DNA from: CAZQXD01 sp964597315
Lineage (GTDB): Bacteria > Pseudomonadota > Gammaproteobacteria > Competibacterales > Competibacteraceae
Direction of reading: 5' to 3'
Assembly: GCA_964597315.1 (NCBI GenBank)
Contig: CAZQXD010000014.1
Location: 12,011-76,010, forward strand
DNA: 64,000 nucleotides
The number at the start of each line of letters is the position of its first letter. The stretch's first letter is position 1. The position numbers and the translations under genes are program-made. This document shows, piece after piece, positions 1-8,408 of the stretch. A model generated the notes under the pieces. That model saw only the letters and a list, made by a program, of their open reading frames with translations, was not told the origin of the DNA and did not search any database.

Positions 1-72
1 TACATCTGGCGGCAGCACAAGCGGGTCGAGCAGGGAAAGTTCAGGCCGCTACGGATGCTCGCCGAGGCTTAG
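1..72 (+). CDS. C-terminal end of an unidentified gene (cut by window edge)
   Basis: Frame 1 is open from the first base to a TAG at 70-72 and encodes 23 residues, basic and ending in RMLAEA. The piece is too short to assign a family. It may be the tail of a gene on the + strand that continues to the left of the window. The next 129 bases hold no recognisable gene and lead to the ribosome-binding region of the following remnant. Confidence 0.3.
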   Translation, partial: YIWRQHKRVEQGKFRPLRMLAEA

Positions 73-201
73 CGTGTGATTTTTTCCGTTTCGTGAGCAG
101 ACCCCTTCCTCTGCTTCAAACGCATCCTGGAAAGCCGCCGTCGGCGCGGCCTCTGATCTATCCTTGCGCCTGTACGGTCAACGGAACCTGAAGGACAGGA
201 C

Positions 202-1128
202 ATGACCCCACAGGAGTTCATCGGGAAGTGGCGGGATTCCCAGCTCAAGGAGCGATCCGCCGCCCAATCGCACTTTAACGATCTGTGCGCCCTGCTCGGC
301 GAGCGCACCCCCACCGAAGCCGACCCCGAGGGCAGTTGGTATGCCTTCGAGAAGGGCACCACCAAGACCGGCGGTGGCGAGGGCTGGGCCGATGTCTGGA
401 AACGCGGGCACTTTGCCTGGGAGTACAAGGGCAAGGGCAAGGACCTCAACGCCGCCCTGCGCCAGCTCCAGCAATACGCCCTGGCCCTGGAAAACCCGCC
501 GCTGCTGATCGTCTCGGACATCGACAACATCGTTGTCCATACCAATTTCACCAACACCGTCCACCAGGTCCACACCATCCCCCTGGAGACGCTGCTTGAG
601 CGGCCCCAGCGTCAGCTCCTGCACTGGGCCTTCCGCTCACCGGAGCAACTCAAGCCGGGCATCACCCGTGAAGCCGTCACCGCCAAGGCAGCCGAAGCCT
701 TCGCGGGCCTGGCCCAGCGTCTGAGCGCCCGGGGCATCGAACCCCAGCGCGCCGCCCACTTCGTCAACAAGCTGCTGTTCTGCATGTTCGCCGAGGACAG
801 CGGCTTGCTCCCCGAGCGGCTCTTTACCCGACTGCTAGAGGCAGCCGAGGAACAACCGGCGGACTTCCAGAGCATGGCCCGGGAGTTGTTCCACGCCATG
901 ACGTCCGGCGGGCGGCTGGGCTTCCAGCGCATCGCGTGGTTCAACGGCGGGCTGTTCGGTGACGATGACGCGCTATCCCTGGAACCGGTGGAGATTCGCC
1001 AGGCCCTGACGGCGGCGCGGCTGGACTGGAGCGCCATCGAACCGTCAATCACTACGGCAACCTGGGCAACGTTTACCAGACCCGAGGGGAGCTGGACCAG
1101 GCCGTGGCGATGTACCACAAGGCCCTGA
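202..1128 (+). pseudogene. Truncated MmeI-like (type IIG/IIL) restriction-modification protein, N-terminal part only
   Basis: Residues 1 to about 283 resemble the N-terminus of the large single-chain restriction-methylation enzymes of the MmeI/YeeA group. The nuclease-type region is visible: D64 followed by an EYK motif (E74, K76) in a PD-(D/E)xK-like arrangement, then a helical linker with a FVNKLLFCMFAED stretch. Family members usually run to 900 residues or more and carry an adenine-methyltransferase domain with NPPY. Here that domain and the target-recognition part are absent. Family similarity stops near base 1047, and the last 26 residues are an out-of-frame reading of a TPR gene tail. 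The start ATG at 202 has a GAAGGACA ribosome-binding region. It is most likely a non-functional deletion remnant; a stand-alone nuclease fragment is possible but unlikely. Confidence 0.7.
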
Positions 1129-1205
1129 CGCTATTCAGAGCAGTCGGGGCAGAGCCTCAAATTGAGCAAGTGCAAACGTTGATAGAGAGCTTACGCAGGG
1201 AATGA
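1047..1205 (+). pseudogene. Tail of a tetratricopeptide-repeat gene, fused by deletion
   Basis: In the frame starting at 1047 the DNA encodes about 52 residues beginning NHYGNLGNVYQTRGELDQAV and ending at TGA 1203-1205. The G-N-L-G-x-x-Y-x-x-x-G-x-L-D-x-A pattern is a classic TPR helix pair, of the kind found in NACHT/CHAT-associated TPR proteins. No start codon or upstream TPR units are present, and the frame differs from that of the MmeI-like remnant it abuts. This looks like the 3' end of a separate gene brought next to the restriction gene by a deletion or recombination event. Confidence 0.65.
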
Positions 1206-1240
1206 AACACTATTACCTATAGGGTTACATTGAGGTTGTT

Positions 1241-1259
1241 GTCTATATAAAAATCAAAC
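1241..1259 (+). repeat. 19-bp element, copy 1, upstream of the putative restriction gene
   Basis: GTCTATATAAAAATCAAAC at this position matches 18 of 19 bases of the element at 3506-3524, in the same orientation. A shorter echo (AAAAAATCAAAC) lies at 1267-1278. It sits about 98 bases before the ATG of the putative endonuclease. It could be a shared operator or promoter element of the cassette, or a recombination repeat. Confidence 0.6.
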
Positions 1260-1356
1260 GTTTTTTAAAAAATCAAACTTTTTAATAACTTATTTGCACC
1301 TCTACTCTCAACATTGTAGGTTTCCGACCTCTTTCTCTAATTAAGGGATAAAGGAT

Positions 1357-2304
1357 ATGGAAACCATACAAAAAAAATTCAAACTCTTATCTCAAAACTA
1401 TAATAGTGGAATACCGCATTATCATCTCTGCTACGAACTGGTGAAAATTTGTCTAGATAAGTTAAGTGATGAAGCACCGATAAAACAGTATGGATTTTAC
1501 ATGGGGAAGCCAAATATCGCTTATTATGTAGCGCAATCACAAAACAAATTTTCCCGTCCTTTTCGAAAGGATTTTTTTATTGAAAATAAAACTGATTTCA
1601 TGAGCAGCCATGAAAATTTTATAGAAAGACTTAAAGAAAAAGATATGACGGATGAAGAGGATATAAATCTCGCAAATAAAATTATATACACGTCGATTAT
1701 GTCTTTTGCTGCTTGCTACGATATATGGAGAAATTCAGCTAGAAAAACACCGGGAACGTTTTTTGAAATATTAATGGCCGGATTATTTAAAATACATATT
1801 CGTGATGCAATATTATCGAAACATATCAATCTAAATAAAATAGTGGGGACAAGTGATAATAAGAAAGAAGATGACTTTGAATTAGGATCGGAAGATGAAA
1901 ATACCGAGGAAGAGAAATCGAGCGTTTCTACGGACTTAGTTTTAACAAGGCCAAATATGGACATTTCGGCCGTAGTGCCATTAAAAATCACAACTAGGGA
2001 AAGGATCGTTCAACCTTTTGCCCATCAAAGGATTTTGGACTCAGCCTATCCCGGAAAATATCGGTCTTTTCTAGCATGTATCAGTGAAGTGCAAATGGAC
2101 AAGAAAAGCAATTCGGTAAAACAAGTTTGCGTACCCGGTACCATTAAGCTGTTTCAAAAATACCTTGGAAATATGGCGGGAATATACTACTGCGATGTTC
2201 CGCAACGATATGCTTCAGAAGACTTAACGAAGCATATCCCTGTGAAGGATATCGGGATAATTTTCTATGACATTAAAAGGTTTCTGAGTACATCAGATAG
2301 CTAA
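1357..2304 (+). CDS. Putative type II restriction endonuclease of an AT-rich R-M cassette
   Basis: A 315-residue protein with base composition much richer in A+T than the flanking chromosome, strong evidence of recent transfer. No family can be named with certainty. The assignment rests on its tail-to-tail pairing with a cytosine methyltransferase and on a C-terminal core in which an acidic, low-complexity segment (about residues 168-188) leads into STDLVLTRPNMDISAVVPLK. That segment resembles the D-(x)n-xxK active-site strand of PD-(D/E)xK restriction enzymes, followed by a TTRERIVQPFAHQ stretch of the sort seen in such enzymes. Its stop codon overlaps the 3' end of the methyltransferase gene. 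The predicted role is cleavage of unmodified DNA at the site protected by the neighbour. Confidence 0.6.
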   Translation: METIQKKFKLLSQNYNSGIPHYHLCYELVKICLDKLSDEAPIKQYGFYMGKPNIAYYVAQSQNKFSRPFRKDFFIENKTDFMSSHENFIERLKEKDMTDEEDINLANKIIYTSIMSFAACYDIWRNSARKTPGTFFEILMAGLFKIHIRDAILSKHINLNKIVGTSDNKKEDDFELGSEDENTEEEKSSVSTDLVLTRPNMDISAVVPLKITTRERIVQPFAHQRILDSAYPGKYRSFLACISEVQMDKKSNSVKQVCVPGTIKLFQKYLGNMAGIYYCDVPQRYASEDLTKHIPVKDIGIIFYDIKRFLSTSDS

Positions 2305-3396
2305 TTTACGTTGTTCAAAAGTCTCTTCAGGCAGAATAAACCTATCTGGACGGCGCATCTCTCCTCGGAGCGATCTACTCAAAGCTTCGCCAGCGGCCCT
2401 TGCGACAGGAGGCGGGACGGCATTTCCTATCTGCAAGCGAACATCGTGCCTTGTCCCGAAGAAACGGAAGTGATCTGGAAAGCCTTGAAGCCTTGCCCCT
2501 TCTCTGAGGGTTAGCGATCGGTTTTGTTCAGGATGTCCGTATCTTCCTCGCGTAAAGCTATCAAATCCGGCGGTAATCGTGGGACATTGCCCGTCCCACG
2601 AAAGCCGCCCGTATACGTCCGGCCATCCTCCTTGGTTGACGTTTACGGTCTGATGGCACTTTAATCGCAGGTGCCAAGGGATATCCTTCCATCCTCCGCC
2701 CTGAGGGACATAGGAAAATCTTTCTTCATTCAGTTTCGTTATTCGGCACTTAATATGATTCGGATAATTCAGATGTTCGGAGCAATCATCGGGTGGCGGC
2801 GGCAAATCCCCTATCACATCGGCAATTGTCACACGGTCTTTTTTTACTTCCAAAACGGGTGGCGGAGCATTTTCTGTTCCATGGATTCCTATCATTAAAA
2901 ATCGACCTCTCTTCTGAGCTAGGCCGAATTTCGAAGAACATATAAAAAAAGTGTAAATGTCATAATCGCCAAGAAAATCTTTTATATCTTCGATAAGTTC
3001 TTTTCCTCTTTTCTGGCCGAATATCTCAACGTTCTCAAATATAAAACCCCTTGCCTTTGTCTCATGCACCAATCTCGCAAAGTCTAAAACAAGGGAATTT
3101 CTTTTGTCGTGCAGTAAATGGGCACCACGCTTTTGCTTCGAAAACCCCTGACAGGGAGGCCCACCCGTTAGAATATCTACTCTCTCCTCTCCTAGTCCTC
3201 CATATTCGAGAAGCGCCTTTCCTTCAACCTTGGAGGCATCCAAAACCTTGCAGTGATCGGATATGTTGTTACGGTACGTTTCTATTGCTATCTCATTGAT
3301 GTCAAAGGCGAATTTAACATCAAGACCCGCTTGAATAAGACCAAGAGCCATGCCTCCGGCTCCAGAGAAAGTTTCTATGCATTTGAGTTTATTCAT
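2293..3396 (-). CDS. DNA (cytosine-5)-methyltransferase
   Basis: A 367-residue C5-cytosine methyltransferase with all signature motifs in order: the SAM-binding FSGAGG near the N-terminus, GPPCQGFS with catalytic C82, the ENVE motif, a QKRGRFLMIG motif, PTITAG before the conserved LTLREGARLQGFPD, and the closing QIGNAVPPPVA. It transfers a methyl group from SAM to a cytosine in a specific DNA site, shielding the host from the partner endonuclease. The ATG at 3396 is chosen because it lies seven residues before the first conserved strand; a TTG at 3414 would add six residues. Codon usage and AT content match the endonuclease, and the two genes overlap at their 3' ends by 12 bases. The target sequence cannot be read from the protein by eye. 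Confidence 0.93.
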   Translation of the reverse strand: MNKLKCIETFSGAGGMALGLIQAGLDVKFAFDINEIAIETYRNNISDHCKVLDASKVEGKALLEYGGLGEERVDILTGGPPCQGFSKQKRGAHLLHDKRNSLVLDFARLVHETKARGFIFENVEIFGQKRGKELIEDIKDFLGDYDIYTFFICSSKFGLAQKRGRFLMIGIHGTENAPPPVLEVKKDRVTIADVIGDLPPPPDDCSEHLNYPNHIKCRITKLNEERFSYVPQGGGWKDIPWHLRLKCHQTVNVNQGGWPDVYGRLSWDGQCPTITAGFDSFTRGRYGHPEQNRSLTLREGARLQGFPDHFRFFGTRHDVRLQIGNAVPPPVARAAGEALSRSLRGEMRRPDRFILPEETFEQRKLAI

Positions 3397-3505
3397 TTTT
3401 TCTTTCTTAAACAAAAACCTTACGTTTCAGGGTAGCCCACTGCTGAATCAACATATAGACTGGAATCTACTGTTTATCATCAAATATATCTATAAGATAG
3501 TGTAA

Positions 3506-3524
3506 GTCAATATAAAAATCAAAC
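3506..3524 (+). repeat. 19-bp element, copy 2, abutting the HTH regulator start
   Basis: GTCAATATAAAAATCAAAC differs from the element at 1241-1259 at one position. It ends only 5 bases before the GTG and 14 bases before the ATG candidates of the HTH gene, so a protein bound here would block its expression. The divergent methyltransferase promoter must lie in the same 140-base interval. Confidence 0.6.
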
Positions 3525-3538
3525 ATTATGTGTTTAAT

Positions 3539-3769
3539 ATGATACCACGGGTTTGTCGAGCAGCAAGAGCACTAATCAGCCTTAATCAAAAGGAGCTTGC
3601 CGGGGCCGCCAATATTTCGACACAAACATTGGCGGACTTTGAGAGAGGAGCACGCAAACCACATGCTAATAATATCGCCGCTATAGAAAGAGTTTTTAAA
3701 GAAAGAGGTATCGAGTTTCTTATGAAAGACGGTGAAATAGTAGGTATAAAATTTGAAAATGTTAAGTAA
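3539..3769 (+). CDS. Small XRE-type helix-turn-helix regulator of the R-M cassette
   Basis: A 76-residue protein (79 if the GTG at 3530 is used) consisting almost entirely of an XRE/Cro-type HTH: RAARALISLNQKELAGAANI, then STQTLADFERGARKP as the recognition helix region. Its size matches controller (C) proteins of restriction-modification systems, although its C-terminal EFLMKDGEIVGIKF strand is more typical of small stand-alone XRE repressors. It is divergent from the methyltransferase and shares the cassette's AT-rich composition. A nearly identical 19-bp element precedes both this gene and the endonuclease, suggesting that it times endonuclease expression and represses itself; that role is inference. 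No clear Shine-Dalgarno sequence precedes either start. Confidence 0.75.
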   Translation: MIPRVCRAARALISLNQKELAGAANISTQTLADFERGARKPHANNIAAIERVFKERGIEFLMKDGEIVGIKFENVK

Positions 3770-4008
3770 CTTATACTAGAAATTCTTTAATTTTTTTGGA
3801 TAAAATATCACGATCTTTCATTTCGCATTCCCATATAATTGAGCCTAACCCACCTGGCAAGATCCCCGCCCGATCCCAGCTCCGGGTGCCCGCCCCTTGC
3901 CATGCTCGCCACGACTGAGCCCCAAGCGCCATGAACTGGGCCGCCGCCACCCTCGGGCCGATCTGTTAGAGTTTGCGGATTCCCCATAGCCATCGCCGGG
4001 AGCCTCCC

Positions 4009-5172
4009 ATGACCGATACCCCTCGCTCGCGCGGTTTCGCCACCCGCGCCATCCATGCTGGCCAGTCCCCGGACCCCACCACCGGGGCTATCATGACCCC
4101 CATTTACGCCACCTCCACCTATGTGCAGGCCAGCCCCGGCCAGCACCAGGGCTATGAGTACTCCCGCAGTCAGAACCCCACCCGCCTGGCCTATGAGCGT
4201 TGCGTGGCCGACCTGGAAGGAGGGCGGGCCGGTTTCGCTTTCGCCTCGGGCATGGCGGCCACGGCCACGCTGCTGGAGTTGCTGGACCACGGCAGCCATG
4301 TGGTGTGCATGGATGACCTCTACGGGGGCAGTTACCGGCTGTTTCACAACGTCCGCCGCCGTTCCGCCGGGCTGGAATTCAGCTTCGTAGACCTGGCCGA
4401 CCCGGTGGCCCTGGAAGAGGCCCTGCGTAAGGATACCCGGCTGATCTGGGTGGAGTCCCCCTCCAACCCACTGCTGAAACTGGTGGACCTGGAACGGGTG
4501 GCGGAGTTGGGCCGACGCCGGGGGATACTCACCGTGGCCGACAACACTTTTGCCTCCCCCTGGATACAGCGGCCCCTCGAACTGGGCTTCGATCTGGTGA
4601 TGCACTCCGCCACCAAGTACCTGAACGGCCATTCGGATATGGTGGGAGGGATGGTCGTGGCGGGGGACAACCAAGAACTGGCCGAGCAACTGGCCTATCT
4701 CCAGAATGCCGTGGGCGCTGTGGCCGGTCCCTTCGACGCCTTTCTGGCCCTGCGCGGCCTCAAGACCTTGGCCCTGCGCATGGAGCGCCACTGCGTCAAC
4801 GCCCAGGCCGTGGCCGAGTATCTGGATCGGCACCCCAAGGTAGCGCGGGTTTATTATCCGGGCCTGGAAAGCCACCCCCAGCACGACCTGGCCAAACGCC
4901 AGATGCGCGGTTTCGGGGGCATGGTCACGGCTGTTCTGGACGGCGGCCTGGAACCAGCCCGGGGGTTTCTGGAGCGCTGCCAGGTGTTCGCCTTGGCCGA
5001 GAGCCTGGGCGGGGTGGAGAGTCTGATCGAACACCCGGGGATCATGACCCACGCCTCCGTCCCGGCGGACAAGCGGGCGGCCCTGGGCATCGACGACGGC
5101 CTGGTGCGGCTGTCGGTGGGGGTGGAGGACGTGGAAGACTTGCTCGCTGACTTGGAACAGGCCCTGGCCTGA
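4009..5172 (+). CDS. Cystathionine gamma-synthase / gamma-lyase family PLP enzyme
   Basis: A 387-residue Cys/Met-metabolism PLP-dependent transsulfuration enzyme. Visible family marks are FATRAIHAGQSPDPTTGAI at the N-terminus, EYSRSQNPTR, the FASGMAA phosphate-binding loop, VADNTFASP and the PLP lysine K203 in SATKYLNGHSD, with SLGGVESLIEHP near the C-terminus. It acts in the cytoplasm on cystathionine, O-succinylhomoserine or related substrates; motifs alone do not separate synthase (MetB) from lyase. The ATG at 4009 follows a GGGAG site; a TTG at 3973 would add 12 residues unlike the family. GC content returns to the chromosomal norm here, marking the right border of the AT-rich cassette. 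Confidence 0.88.
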   Translation: MTDTPRSRGFATRAIHAGQSPDPTTGAIMTPIYATSTYVQASPGQHQGYEYSRSQNPTRLAYERCVADLEGGRAGFAFASGMAATATLLELLDHGSHVVCMDDLYGGSYRLFHNVRRRSAGLEFSFVDLADPVALEEALRKDTRLIWVESPSNPLLKLVDLERVAELGRRRGILTVADNTFASPWIQRPLELGFDLVMHSATKYLNGHSDMVGGMVVAGDNQELAEQLAYLQNAVGAVAGPFDAFLALRGLKTLALRMERHCVNAQAVAEYLDRHPKVARVYYPGLESHPQHDLAKRQMRGFGGMVTAVLDGGLEPARGFLERCQVFALAESLGGVESLIEHPGIMTHASVPADKRAALGIDDGLVRLSVGVEDVEDLLADLEQALA

Positions 5173-5179
5173 GCCGGGG

Positions 5180-5220
5180 GGCTGAGTATCGACGCCGCGA
5201 TAGAGCGCCGATGCTCAGCC
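5180..5220. terminator. Bidirectional stem-loop between convergent genes
   Basis: GGCTGAGTATCG (5180-5191) pairs with CGATGCTCAGCC (5209-5220) with a single mismatch. The hairpin lies exactly between the stop codons of the convergent PLP-enzyme and permease genes, so it can end transcription from either side. No long T-run follows. Confidence 0.7.
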
Positions 5221-5228
5221 TTCTGGGT

Positions 5229-6395
5229 TCAGCCGGAGCGACCGCCCATCAATTCGCCAATGGGCTTGAGATTCTCGATATGGTCGCAGCAGACCTTGAC
5301 GATGATCAGAATCGGCGTGGCCACCATCAGCCCGATTGGTCCCCACAACCAGCCCCAGAATAGCAGGCCCACGAACACCATCACGGCGTTGATCCGAGAG
5401 CTGCGGCTGGTCAGCCAGGGCGTCAACCAATAGCTCTGAAGGCAGGTGATAAACAGGCTTATAAAGGCCACCACCAGCCCCATGGACACCGTGCCGAACT
5501 GCACCAATCCGGCGATGCCGGTGAGGGCGAACACCAGCACCGGACCCAGATAGGGCACGCTGCTGGCCACACCGGCGATCAGCCCCCACAGGGCGGCTTG
5601 CTCCAGGCCGATCCATAAATAGGCCAGCCAGGTCAGCACCCCCACGAATATCCCGGAGAGCAGCAGCACGAACAGATAGCGGCGAATCTGCATATTGAAG
5701 TCGTCGAGAATCTGCACGGTGATTTTTTTCTTGGACAGCGTCGGGCCGGTAATCCGCACCAGTTTGCGTTTATATAGGTCTCCCGAGACCAGAAACAGAT
5801 ACACCAGCAATATCACTGTGGCCAACTGGCCGAACAGGGCCAGCACGCCCATGGAACCCCACCAGACATACTCTCCCCATTTGAAGCCCTGCTCCATGAC
5901 CTGCACCCGGGTTACCCCAGGCGGTGGCGGCGTCTGGCCCCCGCTAGCCTCCGTGGTGACTTTTTGGATTTCTTCGGCGGCCTCCTGGACTTTTTCGATG
6001 ACTCCCGGTCCCTGGGTCAGCCGGGCGATGCGCAGAGAGCGTTTCACGGTCTGCACCGCCTGAGGCACTTTGTCCAGCAATGCCTGGGCCTGGTCACCCA
6101 AGGTATAACTGCCGTAGCCGATCAGCCCCAGCAGGGCGCACAGCAGCAACCCGGCCCCTAGCCAGCGGGGTAGGCGCAGTCGCTCCAAGCTGGTCACGAT
6201 GGGGTCCAGGGAATAACTGACCAGCACGCTGAACACCAGGGTAATGAGTACCGCCTTGGCCCAGGACAGCATCCACAGGGTGGCGAACAAGGCCAGCAGG
6301 GCCAGGGCCGCGCTGCGCACGTCGATGGGACCCATGCCTTGGATGGGCGGTTGGCGGTCGGCCGGGTCGGTTTCGGTTAGGGTGGCGTCTTTCAT
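5229..6395 (-). CDS. AI-2E / PerM family membrane permease
   Basis: A 388-residue polytopic membrane protein of the UPF0118/AI-2E exporter family. Two close N-terminal membrane segments (about residues 30-75) carry the family's typical SxSLDPIVxxLxRxxxPR stretch. A long central periplasmic region (about 100-170) follows, then a cluster of C-terminal segments including the GLIAGVASSVPYLGPVLVF loop that defines the family. Members export small molecules or act as ion antiporters; the substrate here is unknown. Its ATG overlaps the stop of the metallophosphoesterase by four bases (ATGA), so the two genes are translationally coupled. Confidence 0.88.
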   Translation of the reverse strand: MKDATLTETDPADRQPPIQGMGPIDVRSAALALLALFATLWMLSWAKAVLITLVFSVLVSYSLDPIVTSLERLRLPRWLGAGLLLCALLGLIGYGSYTLGDQAQALLDKVPQAVQTVKRSLRIARLTQGPGVIEKVQEAAEEIQKVTTEASGGQTPPPPGVTRVQVMEQGFKWGEYVWWGSMGVLALFGQLATVILLVYLFLVSGDLYKRKLVRITGPTLSKKKITVQILDDFNMQIRRYLFVLLLSGIFVGVLTWLAYLWIGLEQAALWGLIAGVASSVPYLGPVLVFALTGIAGLVQFGTVSMGLVVAFISLFITCLQSYWLTPWLTSRSSRINAVMVFVGLLFWGWLWGPIGLMVATPILIIVKVCCDHIENLKPIGELMGGRSG

Positions 6396-7267
6396 GGGGG
6401 GCGGTAATCTGGATGAATGGGAGCATCCGGCACCCCGGAATAGAGAAAGCCTCGGCTGGGCCGGGCGAATTCGTATTTGGCCACCGGAGAAAAACCCCGG
6501 GCCTCATCAAAGAACATATAGTGCAAAACCCGAGTCGAGGCCGTGTCCAGCTCGATCCAATGAAAAGAGTTTTTCTCCCGCTCCCTGGCCCGGCCGCGCC
6601 GGGAGGTGGTGGTGCCGCACTGGGCGATGATGATGCCATGCTCCCGGTCCTCGCCGGAGTACACGTCCAGGGAATTACCGATATAGGCCCGGTGTAGATG
6701 GCCGGCCATGATTAGGTCCACCCGCAGACGGGTGAAGCGGTCCAGCGCCCGTTTGGCTTTGGGCATGGTCTCGCCGCCGTCGTAATCCGGGGCCGGGGCG
6801 AAATGATGGTGGGCCACCACGATTCGCGCCGCCTCGTCGGGGGCCTGGGCGAAGCAAGATTCGCAATACTCCAGTTGTTCGGTGCGGATGCGGCCGTTGC
6901 TGATGGCCCGGTAAGGCTCGGTGGAGTTCAGGGCCACGACCACCGCCTGATCCAGGGTCAGGACATAGTCCAGGCGGTCGTGAATGTATTCCCGGTAGAG
7001 CTTATAGGGGGTGGTCAGTCGTTCCCAGACCCGGTACAGAGGGACATCGTGATTGCCCGGAACCACCACCCGGGGCACCGCTGGCAGCCGCTCCAGCCAA
7101 TCCCGGGCCTGACGAAACTGTTCCCGTTTGGCCCGCTGAGTAAAATCGCCGCTGACCACCACCAGATCCGGGGTCAGGCGGTGGGCCATGTCCAGAACAG
7201 CCTCGCCGATCTCGGTCAAAAAGGGAGGGCCAAAGTGCAGGTCGGATACGTGCAGCAGCTTGAACAC
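6392..7267 (-). CDS. Calcineurin-like metallophosphoesterase (Icc/CpdA-like)
   Basis: A 291-residue phosphohydrolase with all metal-binding blocks of the class III cyclic-nucleotide phosphodiesterase/metallophosphoesterase fold: SDLHFG (D9, H11), VVSGDFTQR, VPGNHDVP, a VVAHHHF motif and MAGHLHRAY. Such enzymes bind two divalent metals and hydrolyse phosphodiesters, in some cases cAMP. The substrate here is not evident. It lies upstream of and overlaps the PerM-type permease gene, so it is the first gene of a two-gene operon behind the MerR regulator, from which it is separated by 83 bases. Confidence 0.85.
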   Translation of the reverse strand: MFKLLHVSDLHFGPPFLTEIGEAVLDMAHRLTPDLVVVSGDFTQRAKREQFRQARDWLERLPAVPRVVVPGNHDVPLYRVWERLTTPYKLYREYIHDRLDYVLTLDQAVVVALNSTEPYRAISNGRIRTEQLEYCESCFAQAPDEAARIVVAHHHFAPAPDYDGGETMPKAKRALDRFTRLRVDLIMAGHLHRAYIGNSLDVYSGEDREHGIIIAQCGTTTSRRGRAREREKNSFHWIELDTASTRVLHYMFFDEARGFSPVAKYEFARPSRGFLYSGVPDAPIHPDYRPP

Positions 7268-7350
7268 AGGGGATTCCTCTTGGAACGATGGATGGGCGTT
7301 CCTCTAAGTGTTAGGCCCTTGCCTAGCTTGTCAACTGCGCGCAGCGGCGG

Positions 7351-8340
7351 TCACGGCTTGAGATCTTCGGTCTCCACCACCCGAGCCAGGGCCGTTTCCA
7401 GGGCGAACCGGGCCTGGGCGGACACGGTTTGCAGATAGGCATGCAGGTGGGCATCCTCGGGGCTGCTGTGTTGGCACTCGGCGCTATAGGTCTCGAAGTT
7501 CGTCAGGCTACGCACCAGATCCACCAGATGATGGGGGCACTCGCAGTGCATGGCAGTGGCGCTGGCGGCGATGCGGCTAAGGGTGTCGTTGTCGTAGCGG
7601 CGTGGCGGCGGTTCCTGATCCTCGGCTAGCGTGGGGCGTTGTGGACTCGGACCTGGGTATAGACAGGCCCGGCGCAACTCCGGCATCCCCACCGGAGCGC
7701 GCAGGGTCTGTATCCGGTCAGTGTCCAGCCGGGCGACGGTCTGGCGGCGGGCAAAACCGTAGACCACCAAGACCCGATCAGCGTCGGCGTGCCGCCGCAG
7801 GGCTTCAATGTCATCGATGTGGCTGTCGTGCAGAGTGGGCAACTCCACGATGAGGATATCCGGTCGCAGTCCGGCCACGGACGCCTCGAACCGCCGTCGA
7901 TCCCGATGGATGGCCACCAGCTCCAGCTCTGGCCATTTAAAACCGTGCAAGGCCAGCCGCGCTGGCAGCGCGTCGCCTAGCACCGCTACCCGGCAGGGGC
8001 CTGGAGACAGGCCGGGAGCCGGGCTGGGCGACTTGGAGTTTTCGTATATCTCCAATTGTTCTTGTAATTCATCCATAGACTGCCGGGCCATGGCGCTAAC
8101 GGCGTTGCCGGCGTCCACCAGCCGTTTGATCAGCGCCAATCGGGCGATATCCTCCCGGGAGTACAGTCGGTTGCCACTGTCGCCCCGGTGGGGTTTCACC
8201 ATGCCGTAGCGGCGCTCCCAGGCACGGATAGTGATCGGGGAAATTCCGGTCAGTCGGGCTACGGCGCCGATCCGGTACATAGGCTCGGCGGAGGCGGGCT
8301 GTGAAGCGATACCGTCGGGGTGGTCGGGCACGGTATGCAT
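7351..8340 (-). CDS. MerR-family regulator of the CarH/LitR type, without recognisable cobalamin motif
   Basis: A 329-residue protein with an N-terminal MerR winged helix (MYRIGAVARLTGISPITIRAWERRYG, about residues 21-90) of the CarA/CarH/LitR subfamily, recognised by AWERRYGMVKPHR. A central Rossmann-like segment (115-230) sits where CarH proteins bind adenosylcobalamin, but no ExxH/DxH cobalamin-ligand motif is visible. The C-terminal part holds a Cys/His cluster (HCECPHHL, residues 265-272) and FETYSAEC (282-289). Relatives of this type repress light- or stress-induced genes. Two TGTACA-centred octamers 11 bp apart lie 69-87 bases upstream of its start, suggesting autoregulation. AGGAG lies only three bases before the ATG; start at M21 is an alternative. 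Confidence 0.8.
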   Translation of the reverse strand: MHTVPDHPDGIASQPASAEPMYRIGAVARLTGISPITIRAWERRYGMVKPHRGDSGNRLYSREDIARLALIKRLVDAGNAVSAMARQSMDELQEQLEIYENSKSPSPAPGLSPGPCRVAVLGDALPARLALHGFKWPELELVAIHRDRRRFEASVAGLRPDILIVELPTLHDSHIDDIEALRRHADADRVLVVYGFARRQTVARLDTDRIQTLRAPVGMPELRRACLYPGPSPQRPTLAEDQEPPPRRYDNDTLSRIAASATAMHCECPHHLVDLVRSLTNFETYSAECQHSSPEDAHLHAYLQTVSAQARFALETALARVVETEDLKP

Positions 8341-8375
8341 AAGCTCCTAGCTATATTGTATAGATTATGGCTAAG

Positions 8376-8402
8376 ATTATATCTCAAATTTCAATATATC
8401 AA
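8376..8402 (-). promoter_or_regulatory. Candidate sigma-70 promoter of the MerR gene
   Basis: On the minus strand TTGATA (8402-8397) and TATAAT (8381-8376) are separated by 15 bases, slightly short of optimal. They lie in a distinctly AT-rich 98-base spacer, about 36 bases before the start codon and just downstream of the TGTACA operator candidate. Confidence 0.4.
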
Positions 8403-8408
8403 GATAAG

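Noticed and set aside
3808..5052. Long minus-strand frame antisense to the PLP enzyme
   Set aside because: Shadow of a high-GC gene: His/Gly/Gln-rich, no motifs, no ribosome-binding site.
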